NCBI RefSeq assembly: GCF_024397795.1
Contig: NZ_CP072985.1
Span: forward strand, 186,001 to 250,000
Direction of reading: 5' to 3'
Length of the DNA: 64,000 nt
Source: Lactobacillus intestinalis
Lineage (GTDB): Bacteria; Bacillota; Bacilli; Lactobacillales; Lactobacillaceae
The notes beneath the pieces are model-generated. The model searched no databases. It saw nothing but the letters and a program-made list of their open reading frames with translations, and was not told where the DNA came from. The translations under genes and the position numbers were made by a program. This document shows, piece by piece, positions 34,406 to 43,378 of the stretch; position 1 is the stretch's first letter, and each line of letters opens with the position of its first letter.

Positions 34406-34440
34406 AAGACGATCAGTCATAATCGAGTGATCGTTGTCTC
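34406..34440 (+). terminator. Probable terminator of MFS gene
   Basis: AAAGACGATCA pairs with TGATCGTTGTCT with a small bulge. The T tail is poor (CTTAAT), so the call is moderate. Confidence 0.4.
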
Positions 34441-34453
34441 TTAATATGTATAT

Positions 34454-34786
34454 TTAAATTTTGGATGGAGCATGTTTATCTAAAATTTTATGATCTCCTG
34501 TTGTAACTAAAGTTAAAATTAATTCATTATGATTTAACGAATATACAACAATCCATTGGTCGTAGGTAGAATTGTTAAAGTTACCAATGCGAGAAGGATG
34601 AAATTCGTTATAACCTTCTCATTTTCCCTTTAATTGATGGTGCTTCATTTTCTTTAACTTTGAGGTGTCATTTTCTAAAATAGCCTTTAGGCAGATACTA
34701 ATTAATTCAACTGGATAATTTTTTCTCTTTAATTTCTTTAATTCTTTTTTATAGGTCGGAGATATATAAATTCTAATATTTTTCAT
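34454..34786 (-). pseudogene. RelE/YafQ-type toxin, nonsense mutation
   Basis: The frame starts at ATG 34786, overlapping the antitoxin stop by four bases, and reads MKNIRIYISPTYKKELKKLKR, typical of RelE/YafQ mRNA interferases. It stops at TGA (34619-34621) after HHQLKGK, but the same frame continues EGYNEFHPSRIGNF ... YDQWIVVYSLNHNELILTLV ... TTGDHKILDKH to TAA at 34454. Toxins of this family have a Trp or similar residue at this point, so a TGG to TGA change is the simplest explanation. The conserved catalytic C-terminal half would be lost. Confidence 0.85.
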
Positions 34787-35052
34787 AAACGATCCATCCA
34801 ATTATCTAGATCGTCTAAAGTGCCAATTTTTTCAATATTTCCAGTTTCTACTTCTTTTTTTGCTTTTAAAGCTTCAGGTGAATCTAGAAAATTAATGAGT
34901 TCTATATCATCATCTGCTGCTTTTCCAACAGCAAATCTTAAAAATTCAGAAAGAGTAATTCCTCGTGTTGCTAAATTTCTTATTGCTTTTTCTTTTACAT
35001 TTTTAGAAACACGAGTTGAAGCAGTGCTATTACGAGTAACCATATTATCCAT
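34783..35052 (-). CDS. RelB/DinJ-type antitoxin
   Basis: The start is placed at ATG 35052 (MDNMVTRNST) because AAAGGAGATG lies just upstream. The 89-residue protein has a ribbon-helix-helix N-terminus (STRVSKNVKEKAIRNLATRG then ITLSEFLRFAVGKA) and an acidic C-terminal tail (DNWMDRL) that would wrap the toxin. It should bind its own promoter as a dimer and neutralise the RelE-like partner, whose gene here is interrupted by a nonsense codon. The pair is translationally coupled (ATGA). Confidence 0.88.
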   Translation of the reverse strand: MDNMVTRNSTASTRVSKNVKEKAIRNLATRGITLSEFLRFAVGKAADDDIELINFLDSPEALKAKKEVETGNIEKIGTLDDLDNWMDRL

Positions 35053-35130
35053 AAAAACATCTCCTTTCATGGAATACCATTGTATTACGCAATGCTTAAA
35101 TTGACAACAAATGAAAGAGGTGAGATAAGA

Positions 35131-35634
35131 ATGTCTAAATTAATTATCATTAGAGGTAATTCCGGTAGTGGTAAGACCACTCTGGCGAAAGAAATTCATC
35201 AACGGCTGCCGCGTAATACTTTACTGATTTCACAAGATACAGTTAGACGAGATATACTCCGCGTTAAAGATGGAAAAAACACTTTAGGATTACCATTATT
35301 TGAGGATTTACTTCATTATGGTTATCAAAATTGTGATTATGTGATCCTTGAAGGCATTTTGAATGCGGAATGGTATGAGCCTTTGTTTAGACAAGCAGAG
35401 GAGCTATTTGGTAAGGAAATTTTTGCATATTATTTTGATATTTCTTTTGAGGAAACCCTAATACGCCATAAGCAGCGTCATATTAGTTCTTTTGGAGAAA
35501 AGCAAATGCGTTCGTGGTGGAAAGAAAAAGATTATATCAATTTTATTTCTGAAACTAAGTTTTCTAGCCAAACAACTTTAAGGCAAGAAATTGAAATGAT
35601 TATGAAGGATATTGGCTATGTCAACAATCATTAA
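35131..35634 (+). CDS. P-loop kinase (zeta-toxin/AAA_33-like)
   Basis: The start is ATG 35131, after AGAGGTGAGA. The 167-residue protein begins MSKLIIIRGNSGSGKTTLAK with Walker A GNSGSGKTT at about 9-17, followed by NTLLISQDTVRRDIL, DYVILEGIL as Walker B and AYYFDISFEETLIRHKQR as a lid. This is the AAA_33/zeta-like small-molecule kinase fold, which phosphorylates nucleosides, sugars or antibiotics. No epsilon antitoxin is adjacent. It overlaps the next gene by 17 bases and opens a run of nucleoside- and phosphate-handling genes. Confidence 0.83.
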   Translation: MSKLIIIRGNSGSGKTTLAKEIHQRLPRNTLLISQDTVRRDILRVKDGKNTLGLPLFEDLLHYGYQNCDYVILEGILNAEWYEPLFRQAEELFGKEIFAYYFDISFEETLIRHKQRHISSFGEKQMRSWWKEKDYINFISETKFSSQTTLRQEIEMIMKDIGYVNNH

Positions 35635-36439
35635 TCAATTAAATAGGCGGTTGAAATCTGACTTGCACGAAATTAATCATGAATCACTTAACAGCACTTT
35701 TGTTGGCTATAGTAATTTATATCGGCAATCGATTTTTGTAAAACAATTTGCAAAAGAGCAAGGTTATTACACTGAAAAGATGGTTACAAATCAGTTAAAT
35801 GATCGAGTTTTAGGCGGTTTTCCGCTTAATAATACGTTTGTTTTAGTGTTAAAAGATTGCTCACCAAAAGATATAGGAGAAAAGATTGATTCGAATCTAG
35901 TTTTTGAGATGGGACAAGTATTAGGAGAATATCATTTAAAGGTGAAACCATTTATAAGAATTAAGCTTGTTAATGGGCAGTTTGATGATTACGTGGCTGA
36001 AATAGATTCTTTTAAAGAAAGTTCATACAAAAGAAGATTGAAGAAACTTACTAGTAAATTTTTACCTTATGAAAATGAAATTAAGTTAGAATTATCTCAA
36101 CATTCAAAATTTGTCTTGCATGGTGATGTGGGCATCAGAAACTATAAATATGTTGATAGTAAGCTAGCACTTATTGACTTTGAAAAAGCACGTTTAGGGC
36201 CAGTATATCAAGATTTTATAAAATTGTTTTACCAAGATTTTGATTTGAATGAAGAATTGATTCAATCATTTCTGGCGGGATATTCAAGTAAGAATCCTAA
36301 TTATCACTTATCTGACTTAACAAAACAATATTTGATTTTTACTACTGCAGTGGGCATTTTTAACTATACTGAAAAAATTGAGGATCTGGCTTTCAGACAT
36401 ATTGGAGAGACAATGTTAGACACGATTGAGAAGAAATAG
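35618..36439 (+). CDS. Aminoglycoside-phosphotransferase-like kinase
   Basis: ATG 35618 lies in the end of the kinase gene. The 273-residue protein has the APH catalytic loop VLHGDVGIRNY (near 168) and the metal motif ALIDFEKARLGPVYQDF (D-F replacing D-x-D/D-F-G), with VFEMGQVLGEYH in the N-lobe. The family phosphorylates aminoglycosides, choline, homoserine or fructosamines; substrate specificity is not readable. The context between a small-molecule kinase and a Nudix gene suggests a metabolic rather than resistance role. Confidence 0.82.
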   Translation: MSTIINQLNRRLKSDLHEINHESLNSTFVGYSNLYRQSIFVKQFAKEQGYYTEKMVTNQLNDRVLGGFPLNNTFVLVLKDCSPKDIGEKIDSNLVFEMGQVLGEYHLKVKPFIRIKLVNGQFDDYVAEIDSFKESSYKRRLKKLTSKFLPYENEIKLELSQHSKFVLHGDVGIRNYKYVDSKLALIDFEKARLGPVYQDFIKLFYQDFDLNEELIQSFLAGYSSKNPNYHLSDLTKQYLIFTTAVGIFNYTEKIEDLAFRHIGETMLDTIEKK

Positions 36440-36904
36440 ATGGAACAAGATTACATTAAAAACTTGCGTAAAAAGGTAGACCATGAACCACTAATTTTAA
36501 ATTTTGCTGGTGGAGTTTTAGTCAACGATCAAGATGAAATCTTGTTGCAGAAAAGGTCGGATTTTAAGTCATGGGGTCTGCCAGGTGGAGCAATGGAATT
36601 TGGAGAATCTGCTCAAGAGACATGTGTGCGTGAATTTTTAGAAGAAACAGGATTGAAAGTGAAAGTTAAATCTTTGCTAGGAATTTCGACAGATTTTATC
36701 CAGCATTATCCTAATGGGGATGTAGCCCAAGCTGTCGTGATTGAATTCTTGGTAGAGCTAGTAGGTAAAACGAATAAGAAACCGGATTTAGAAACATTGG
36801 AATTGAAATATTTTTCTAAAGATAATTTACCGGATATTTTTAATAAGCAGCACTTAAATTTTATTGAGCATTACTATAAACGAGATTATCCATTTTTTGA
36901 ATAG
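36440..36904 (+). CDS. Nudix hydrolase
   Basis: The 154-residue protein has a complete Nudix box at 49-72 (GGAMEFGESAQETCVREFLE, then ETGLK), matching G-x5-E-x7-R-E-U-x-E-E-x-G-U. FAGGVLVNDQDEILLQKRSD precedes it. The typical reaction is hydrolysis of a nucleoside diphosphate linked to another group. Its ATG follows the upstream stop with no gap (TAGATGG), so it is translated by coupling, and it leads directly into three nucleoside phosphorylase genes. Confidence 0.9.
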   Translation: MEQDYIKNLRKKVDHEPLILNFAGGVLVNDQDEILLQKRSDFKSWGLPGGAMEFGESAQETCVREFLEETGLKVKVKSLLGISTDFIQHYPNGDVAQAVVIEFLVELVGKTNKKPDLETLELKYFSKDNLPDIFNKQHLNFIEHYYKRDYPFFE

Positions 36905-36912
36905 GAGTATGT

Positions 36913-37674
36913 ATGAAAGAAGAGCGATGTATTTTACAAATAGATAAAGATACAAAAGCTGTTATTGAACCCGATTATGAAAAACAATCTTTTAAATTTC
37001 ATTCTAAATTATTATTTGCTTTTGTTCCTAAAGAAGATATTGATAATTTTTTAGAACAAGTTCCCCATAAAGTGTTAGGCTCGTATGATACCATTTCCTT
37101 TCAACCAGATATTTATGAAATTGAAAGGAACGGAGAATACTTTACTTTATGCCAAGCTCCTTTAGGAGCACCAGCAGCCACACAATTACTTGATTGGTTA
37201 ATTGCATACGGGGTTAAAAAAGTTTTAGCATTTGGAAATGCCGGTGCGCTTGTAGATTTACCGGAAAATGAGATGTTTATTCCGACTAAGGCAATTAGAG
37301 ATGAAGGAACTTCTTTCCATTATTTAGAAGATAGTCTAACGGTCGATTTGAACACCAAATTTTTAAGTCAAGTAAAAAAGGCAATAACTGAGCTAGACTA
37401 CAAATATAATGAAGTGACGACATGGACAACAGATGCCTTTTTCAGAGAAACACCGAAAAAAGTGAAGCAATTTCGTGACTTAGGAGCCTCTGTAGTAGAG
37501 ATGGAATGTTCAGCACTAGCAGCTTGTGCACAATTTAGAAAAATCAAATTTGCGCAAATTTTGTTTACAGCTGATACTTTAGCTAATGAAGAGGACTATG
37601 ATCCACGTGATGGTGGAACCGATTCACATCGGCGTGGATTAGAAATTTGCTTTGAGATATTACAAAAATTGTAG
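36913..37674 (+). CDS. Nucleoside phosphorylase, copy 1 of 3
   Basis: The 253-residue protein belongs to the PNP/UDP phosphorylase family: KVLAFGNAGALVDLP (phosphate/ribose region), AIRDEGTSFHYLE, VVEMECSALAACAQF with the ribose-binding M-E, and QILFTADTL with the base-site Asp. It cleaves a nucleoside with phosphate to a base and a (deoxy)ribose-1-phosphate, or may act as a hydrolase. An N-terminal extension (about 1-60, with FHSKLLFAFVPKEDIDNFLE) is shared by all three copies. TAGGAG precedes the ATG. It lies 8 bp after the Nudix gene. Confidence 0.85.
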   Translation: MKEERCILQIDKDTKAVIEPDYEKQSFKFHSKLLFAFVPKEDIDNFLEQVPHKVLGSYDTISFQPDIYEIERNGEYFTLCQAPLGAPAATQLLDWLIAYGVKKVLAFGNAGALVDLPENEMFIPTKAIRDEGTSFHYLEDSLTVDLNTKFLSQVKKAITELDYKYNEVTTWTTDAFFRETPKKVKQFRDLGASVVEMECSALAACAQFRKIKFAQILFTADTLANEEDYDPRDGGTDSHRRGLEICFEILQKL

Positions 37675-37685
37675 GAGGAGTAGGT

Positions 37686-38468
37686 ATGAAAGAAAAGACA
37701 GGACAACCATTTATTTTAGATTTTGATGGGAATCATCATGCCGTGCTTGAACCAGATTTTGAAGACTTACCATTTCACTTTCATCCGAAGTTACTTTACG
37801 CCTTTGTTCCTAAAGAAGAAATTGATTCTTTTTTAGATCAACATCCTCATCGCACTCTAGGAAGTTTCCGTACTATTTCGTTTAGACCTAAAATTTATGA
37901 GGTCAAAATTGAAAACGAATATTTCACTTTATGCCAAGCTCCATTAGGAGCGCCTGCGGCCACAAAGTTACTTGATTGGTTAATTAACTATGGAGTTAAA
38001 CAAATTTTAGCGGTTGGAAATGCTGGTACATTAAATGATTTGCCCGAAAATACAATGCTTGTACCTACAAAAGCAATTCGAGGAGAGGGAACTTCATTTT
38101 ATTACTTAAAACCTAGTCAGTTTGTAAAACTAGAACCTGCATACTTGTCTCAAGTTGAAAGAGCAATTTCAGAATTAGGCTATAAATACAATGAAATCAT
38201 CACCTGGACGACTGATGGTTTTTTCAGAGAAACGCCAAAGAAAGTTGCTCAATTTCGTCAATTAGGAGCCGATACTGTTGAAATGGAGTGTGCGGCTTTA
38301 GCAGCGTGTGCACAATTTAGAAAAGTAGATTTTGCGCAAATTTTGTTTACTGGAGATTCATTGGCAAAAATGGAAAACTACGAGCGCCGTGGTTGGGGAC
38401 GTAAGTCATATGGAATTGGATTAGAAGTGGGTAGTCAAGTGTTAAATAAATTGAACAATTTTAAATAG
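37686..38468 (+). CDS. Nucleoside phosphorylase, copy 2 of 3
   Basis: The 260-residue paralogue of the preceding gene has FHPKLLYAFVPKEEIDSFLD, QILAVGNAGTLNDLP, AIRGEGTSFYYLK, TVEMECAALAACAQF and QILFTGDSL. Two active-site-region differences stand out: AIRDEG becomes AIRGEG and TADTL becomes TGDSL, which may shift base specificity. GTAGGAGGAG supplies the ribosome binding site, 11 bp after the first copy. It is colinear over its whole length with both neighbours, so the three arose by tandem duplication. Confidence 0.85.
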   Translation: MKEKTGQPFILDFDGNHHAVLEPDFEDLPFHFHPKLLYAFVPKEEIDSFLDQHPHRTLGSFRTISFRPKIYEVKIENEYFTLCQAPLGAPAATKLLDWLINYGVKQILAVGNAGTLNDLPENTMLVPTKAIRGEGTSFYYLKPSQFVKLEPAYLSQVERAISELGYKYNEIITWTTDGFFRETPKKVAQFRQLGADTVEMECAALAACAQFRKVDFAQILFTGDSLAKMENYERRGWGRKSYGIGLEVGSQVLNKLNNFK

Positions 38469-38508
38469 AAATTCAATCTGTAAGACTTTAAAGAAGTAGG
38501 AGAAGCTT

Positions 38509-39282
38509 ATGAAAGAACAACCATTTATTTTAGATTTTGACCCAAACCATCATGCAGTAATTGAACCAGATCATGATCAAGAACCATTTCATTTTCACTC
38601 ACGCTTGCTTTATGCCTTTGTTCCTCAGAATGAAATTGATGCATTTTTAGATCAGCATCTTCACCGCACTATAGGTGAATTTGAGTCAGTTTCTTTTAGT
38701 CCAAAGATTTATGAAGTTGAATTAAATGGTAAATACTTTACTTTATGTCAAGCACCGCTTGGAGGACCTGCTTCTGTCCAATTACTTGATTGGTTGATTA
38801 GTTATGGCGTGAATCAAGTTTTAACTGTTGGTAATGCGGGCACGCTAACTGATTTACCTGAAAATGAGATGTTACTAGTCAAACGTGCAATTCGTGATGA
38901 AGGAACCTCTTTTCATTATATGGAGCCAGGTCAATTTATTGATTTAAATCAGGATTTCTTAAAACGGGTAGAAGATGCATTAGCTACTTTAAATCTTAAG
39001 TATGATGAAATTACTACTTGGACAACTGATGGCTTCTTCAGAGAAACGCCCAAGAAAGTCGCACATTTTCGTCAGTTAGGAGCTGCAACTGTTGAAATGG
39101 AATGTGCGTCGTTAGCAGCTTGTGCGCAATTCAGAAAAGTGGATTTCGCTCAAATTTTATTTACTGCTGATACTTTGGCTGATATAGAAAACTATGATGA
39201 ACGCGACTGGGGGTATGAATCTCATAGTGCGGGGTTAGAGATTGGATCTAAAGTTTTAACGAAATTAGGTAAAAATGAATAA
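38509..39282 (+). CDS. Nucleoside phosphorylase, copy 3 of 3
   Basis: The 257-residue third copy has FHSRLLYAFVPQNEIDAFLD, QVLTVGNAGTLTDLP, AIRDEGTSFHYME, TVEMECASLAACAQF and QILFTADTL. It resembles copy 1 at the AIRDEG and TADTL sites and copy 2 elsewhere, and has GGPASVQ where the others have GAPAAT. GTAGGAG precedes the ATG. The 40-bp gap from copy 2 is the largest within the trio. Its end overlaps the ASCH gene start by eight bases. The reaction is as for copy 1; the substrates are unknown. Confidence 0.85.
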   Translation: MKEQPFILDFDPNHHAVIEPDHDQEPFHFHSRLLYAFVPQNEIDAFLDQHLHRTIGEFESVSFSPKIYEVELNGKYFTLCQAPLGGPASVQLLDWLISYGVNQVLTVGNAGTLTDLPENEMLLVKRAIRDEGTSFHYMEPGQFIDLNQDFLKRVEDALATLNLKYDEITTWTTDGFFRETPKKVAHFRQLGAATVEMECASLAACAQFRKVDFAQILFTADTLADIENYDERDWGYESHSAGLEIGSKVLTKLGKNE

Positions 39283-39724
39283 ACAATTGAAACAATTTTG
39301 GCAAGATTTTTGCCAAAGCCATAACTTAGAATATGATACTCCGGTAGAAGCATGGGCTTTTGGTGCAACGCCGCAGCAAGCAGACGAATTAGCTGAGTTG
39401 GTAAATCGAGGCATAAAAACTGCTACTACATCTGCCTATGAACTTTATGATAAAAATGAAAAAATACCTCAAGTAGGTGAGTGGAGTATTGTTTTGAATA
39501 GTAAAGAAGAACCTATTTGTGTTATTCAAGATAAGGTAGTGGAAATTATACCTTATGGTTTAATTTCTAAAGAGCACGCCTACCACGAAGGTGAGGGTGA
39601 TCGCAGTTATGAATATTGGCGTAGGGTTCACGATGACTATTTTAGGCATGAATATCAAGAAGCAGGTAAAGCCTTTTATCCTCAAGCACCAATGGTATGT
39701 GAAGTTTTTGAAAAGGTAGAGTAA
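39275..39724 (+). CDS. ASCH-domain protein
   Basis: The 149-residue protein has an ASCH (PUA-like) beta-barrel fold: AWAFGATPQQADELAELV, RGIKTATTSAYELYDKNEKI, then VGEWSIVLNSKEEPICVIQD and YWRRVHDDYFRHEY. ASCH proteins bind or modify RNA and nucleosides; one bacterial member is an N4-acetylcytidine amidohydrolase. Here the Lys in GIKTAT and the Thr following are at the positions used in that chemistry. Its overlap with the third phosphorylase gene suggests it acts on the same nucleosides. A terminator follows. Confidence 0.85.
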   Translation: MNKQLKQFWQDFCQSHNLEYDTPVEAWAFGATPQQADELAELVNRGIKTATTSAYELYDKNEKIPQVGEWSIVLNSKEEPICVIQDKVVEIIPYGLISKEHAYHEGEGDRSYEYWRRVHDDYFRHEYQEAGKAFYPQAPMVCEVFEKVE

Positions 39725-39759
39725 AAAACATACCTTACTTATATAGTTTATAATCTAAT

Positions 39760-39813
39760 CGGCTTTTCTCACACATCTTGCATAGATGTGATTGAGGGAA
39801 GAAGCCGTTTTTT
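39760..39813 (+). terminator. Intrinsic terminator of the nucleoside operon
   Basis: CGGCTT (39760-39765) pairs with AAGCCG (39802-39807), an inner CACATCT/AGATGTG hairpin extends the stem, and six T residues follow. Confidence 0.88.
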
Positions 39814-40054
39814 ATTTTTAGCTAAGTAATTGGCATAAAAAGTCATTGTCGCCTTTTTATTAGAAATCTTGACAAGGATGCGATCGACTGTATCTTCTTG
39901 CCATCCAGGTTTGAACTAAGTAATGATAATATGAGTAAGATTGATGATGTGGATAAAAATGATAGTCAATTTTTGACTATTACGATCCTCAAACCATTGC
40001 ACCAAATCATCGAATTGAAAGATATTGGCAAACGAAAAGAAGTTAAAAGAGGCT
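39814..40054 (-). other. Gene-poor gap, possible decayed coding sequence
   Basis: No intact gene is seen between the two terminators. On the minus strand one frame reads FQFDDLVQWFEDRNSQKLTI, then a stop, then FKPGWQEDTVDRILVKISNK with a plausible continuation (KKATMTFYANYLA). Composition is protein-like, so a degraded gene is possible, but no family was recognised and no start is present. Confidence 0.25.
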
Positions 40055-40089
40055 AAAAAATCCTCAGCTGATTAAAAATCAACTGAGGA
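40055..40089 (-). terminator. Intrinsic terminator for folD transcript
   Basis: On the minus strand TCCTCAGTTGATT pairs with AATCAGCTGAGGA with one wobble, followed by six T residues. It lies about 70 bp past the folD stop. Confidence 0.75.
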
Positions 40090-40160
40090 ATAAAAACTTT
40101 ATGTGTTTCTACTGTCTACTTGACGGGGAATGTATCAATAATACTGCTTAACGTCTTTTT

Positions 40161-41012
40161 CTATTTATTCCATTCAGCCAAATCTACAGTTTGCTGCATT
40201 AAGGTTGCAATAGTCATTGGACCCACGCCACCAGGAACTGGAGTGATGTTTTCAGCTACTTCTTTAACATCATCAAAATCTACATCCCCAACTAAATGAT
40301 GATTTGCCATCCGATTAATTCCTACATCAATCACAGTTGCACCGGGCTTAACCTGATCTTTTTTAATTAAGTTAGGTTTGCCAGCAGCTACAACTAAAAT
40401 ATCAGCATGTTTAGTGTAATAATCGATATTATCCGTATGTAAGCTTACCATTGTTACTGTCGCATTTTCATTGATGAGAAGCGATTGAAGAGGACGACTT
40501 ACTAAAATGCTGCGTCCAATGATTGTTACGTTTTTGCCTTCAATTTTATCTAAATAAGAGTGAAGCAAAGTCATAATTCCCCGTGAAGTACAAGAAACAG
40601 GATAGTGTCCATTTTCATTGTTATAAAGTTTACCAACATTTTTAGAATTAAAACCATCCACATCTTTTTCAGGAGCAATTGCTTCAATAAGTTCAGTTTG
40701 ATTGAGATGCTTAGGTAAAGGAAGCTGAATTAAAATTGCGTGAATAGTTGGATCGTCATTATAGTGATGAATTGCTTGTAAAACTTCAGCTTGACTCACA
40801 TCTTTTGGGAATTTTCTCAAGATAGATTTCATTCCCAACTTTTCTGCAGTTCTATGTTTATTTCGAGTGTAAATAACGCTAGCAGGATTATCTCCGATTA
40901 AAATTACTACAATTCCTGGAATAATACCCACAGATTTTAGCTTTTCTACTCGTTCTTTAGTTTTAGCATTTAATTCTTTAGCAATTTTACGACCATCAAT
41001 AATGTTTGTCAT
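40161..41012 (-). CDS. folD: Methylene-THF dehydrogenase/cyclohydrolase FolD
   Basis: FolD interconverts 5,10-methylene-THF, methenyl-THF and 10-formyl-THF in the cytosol. The start is placed at ATG 41012 ([14 protein letters not shown]), the normal FolD beginning; the in-frame extension includes a terminator hairpin. Family landmarks are [20 protein letters not shown] with the nearby Lys (KHRTAEKLG), [33 protein letters not shown] (cofactor loop) and [16 protein letters not shown]. The 283-residue length is standard. It lies downstream of glyA on the same strand, so the two one-carbon genes share regulation except for a terminator-like hairpin between them. Confidence 0.96.
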   Translation of the reverse strand: MTNIIDGRKIAKELNAKTKERVEKLKSVGIIPGIVVILIGDNPASVIYTRNKHRTAEKLGMKSILRKFPKDVSQAEVLQAIHHYNDDPTIHAILIQLPLPKHLNQTELIEAIAPEKDVDGFNSKNVGKLYNNENGHYPVSCTSRGIMTLLHSYLDKIEGKNVTIIGRSILVSRPLQSLLINENATVTMVSLHTDNIDYYTKHADILVVAAGKPNLIKKDQVKPGATVIDVGINRMANHHLVGDVDFDDVKEVAENITPVPGGVGPMTIATLMQQTVDLAEWNK

Positions 41013-41033
41013 TAACAAAGCGCCTCTTTCATC

Positions 41034-41060
41034 AAAAAAGGTGTTGCCAATTAGCAACAC
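41034..41060 (-). terminator. Hairpin between glyA and folD
   Basis: On the minus strand GTGTTGC pairs with GCAACAC around a short loop, followed by C and six T residues. It begins about 10 bp after the glyA stop and could attenuate readthrough into folD. Confidence 0.7.
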
Positions 41061-41070
41061 TTTTTGGACT

Positions 41071-42306
41071 TTAGTGAATTGGATATTTATCGGTTAAAGC
41101 TCTAACATCTTCAGCTACCTCTTTAATAGCAAGTTCATTATCAGCATTAGTAAGAGCTTTAATAATTAAATCTGCAACTGTACGAGCATCGTCTTCTTTA
41201 AAACCACGAGAAGTTATTGCAGGTGAGCCAATTCGTAAGCCGGATGTGATAAAGGGACTACGCTGATCATTAGGGATGCTTTCTTTATTGGTTGTGATAT
41301 TTACACTATCGAGCAAATTTTGTGCATCTTTTCCAGTTAAACCTGTTTTAGTAATATCCAAAATCATTAGGTGGTTATCAGTTCCACCAGATACAACGCG
41401 GATAGTTTCAGATTTATTGAACTCAGCTGCCATGGCTTTGGCATTCTTGATTACTTGATCAGTCCAAATTTTAAATTGAGGTTGTAGATCTTCATAAAAT
41501 GCTTGCGCCTTTGCGGCAATAACCTGTTCTAAGGGACCACCTTGAGTTCCAGGGAAGAGGGCAGAGTTGATCTTCTTTGCAATTTCAGAATTATTAGTCA
41601 GAATCATTCCTCCGCGAGGCCCGCGTAAAGTTTTGTGTGTAGTAGTAGTTACTACATCAGCTACAGGGACTGGATTTGGATGATCACCAGTCGCCACCAG
41701 GCCAGCAATATGAGCCATATCTACCATCAAATAAGCTTCGACAGCATCCGCAATTTCTCTAAATTTATCCCAATCGATGATTCGGCTATAGGCAGAAGCA
41801 CCAGCAACGATGATTTGAGGTTGAATTTCTTTAGCATCAGCCATAATTTGATCATAATCAAGCTCTTCAGTTTCTGGATTTAAACCATAAGAAAATGATT
41901 GATAATTTTTACCAGAAAAATTGACCTTGGAACCGTGTGTTAAGTGACCACCGGCGTCCATGCCCATTCCTAAAATTTTATCACCAGGCTTTAAAAGTGC
42001 TTGATAAACTGCCATATTAGCTTGTGAGCCAGAGTGAGGTTGAACATTAGCAAACTTTGCATCAAACAATTCTTTAGCATAATCAATTGCTCTTTGTTCA
42101 ACTTCATCGATATATTGGCATCCACCATAGTAACGTTTTCCGGGATAGCCTTCAGCGTATTTGTTGGTGAGAACACTTCCTTGTGCTTCTCGAACAGCAT
42201 CAGAAACGATATTTTCAGATGCAATTAGTTCGATAGTGTGCTGTTGACGATCTTCTTCTTTTTTGATGGATTTCCAGAGTTCTGGGTCTTTAGCTGCATA
42301 TTCCAT
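41071..42306 (-). CDS. glyA: Serine hydroxymethyltransferase GlyA
   Basis: GlyA is a PLP enzyme converting serine and THF to glycine and 5,10-methylene-THF, which FolD then uses. ATG 42306 ([18 protein letters not shown]) is the family-typical start, with AAGGAG upstream; ATG 42327 is possible but contains that Shine-Dalgarno. Landmarks are [58 protein letters not shown] and the PLP lysine in [14 protein letters not shown], then GTDNHL and [10 protein letters not shown]. The 411-residue length is normal. Confidence 0.97.
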   Translation of the reverse strand: MEYAAKDPELWKSIKKEEDRQQHTIELIASENIVSDAVREAQGSVLTNKYAEGYPGKRYYGGCQYIDEVEQRAIDYAKELFDAKFANVQPHSGSQANMAVYQALLKPGDKILGMGMDAGGHLTHGSKVNFSGKNYQSFSYGLNPETEELDYDQIMADAKEIQPQIIVAGASAYSRIIDWDKFREIADAVEAYLMVDMAHIAGLVATGDHPNPVPVADVVTTTTHKTLRGPRGGMILTNNSEIAKKINSALFPGTQGGPLEQVIAAKAQAFYEDLQPQFKIWTDQVIKNAKAMAAEFNKSETIRVVSGGTDNHLMILDITKTGLTGKDAQNLLDSVNITTNKESIPNDQRSPFITSGLRIGSPAITSRGFKEDDARTVADLIIKALTNADNELAIKEVAEDVRALTDKYPIH

Positions 42307-42484
42307 TAATGAGATCAGCTCCTTCATGCATAAACGATAGTTATTATTCTATGTTACTATGTGGGAAAATGTTATGTCAACGGCGTCATTTTTAGCTATA
42401 GTAAAAATCATTAGTAATTAGTGTAGTCAATTACATTATTTTTTCATAGTTATAAGTAGAGGTAGAGAATCATAAAATATTATT

Positions 42485-43221
42485 TTATATATAATTTAGA
42501 ACGCCTTCTTCATCATTAGTGTCAGTTATATGGCTAGCTACTATTAATAGTGGAGGAGATGAATTTTTCATAGCAACTCTATATCCCACTTCTTGAATCA
42601 TTTCCAAGTCATTACCACCATCCCCAAAAGCACACATTTCACTAAGCTTAATATTTAAAATTTTACCTAGTTCTCTTAATCCATTAGCTTTATGCATACC
42701 AATTTGAATAATATCGAGATCTCCATGTCCACTACTTGTTACATCACTATAATTACCTAATTTATCTTTAAAGAGTTTGATATAGTACTCAGTTTTATCG
42801 TCAGGGCATTGTATAGAGAACTTGAGAATCTTGTCGTGAATTGAATCTAGAGTTTGTATTTTTTCAAATGATGATAATAATGATTTGAAAATTTAAAATA
42901 TTCTTCAGGCATTTATTAAGAGCATAAGCAGCATTTTTACCACATACTAAAAAATTTATTTCTTTTTGTTTTATCAAAAAGCTTTCAATATGTTTAACCG
43001 CATCTTCTGAAAATGAATGAACTACATAAACTTTTTTAGGATTACGGATCAAAGCACCGTTTTCTGTAATATAATCAATATCATTATATTCTGTAAAATA
43101 ATCTTTAAGTTGGAAATATTGATTTCTACTTGCTACCACAAAATGAATACCTTTTTCGTCTAATTTAGAATGAATTTTGTGAAAACGTGCCGTCCATGTC
43201 AACTGCAATTAATTTAATCAT
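42485..43221 (-). pseudogene. Cof-type HAD phosphatase, frameshifted
   Basis: The gene begins at ATG 43221 (MIKLIAVDMDGTF, HAD motif I) after GGGGAAC but a frameshift leads to TAA within 20 codons. A second frame carries DEKGIHFVVASRN (motif II) to about 42880, ending in a run of Ile. A third frame then resumes through KFSIQCPDDKTEYYIKLFKD and HKANGLRELGKILN to AFGDGGNDLEMI (motif IV) and TAA at 42485. All motifs of a Cof/IIB HAD sugar-phosphatase survive but in three frames, so at least two indels are present. Both shifts could be sequence errors, but the degenerate AT-rich context argues for decay. Confidence 0.85.
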
Positions 43222-43316
43222 AAAAGTTCCCCTATAAAACTATATTCATAAAGTAAATTATATCATAAAAGCGCTATTTATAATTAGAGAATAATATAAT
43301 ATAGATCTTTAAATGC

Positions 43317-43350
43317 AAAATGCCAAGCCTTAAAGGCCTGGCATTTTTTG
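43317..43350. terminator. Intrinsic terminator
   Basis: AAAATGCCAAGCCT pairs with AGGCCTGGCATTTT with one mismatch, flanked by A and T runs. On the minus strand it ends the cytochrome b5-like gene. Confidence 0.8.
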
Positions 43351-43378
43351 TAAGTATATAATTCGTTTCGTGGATAGC

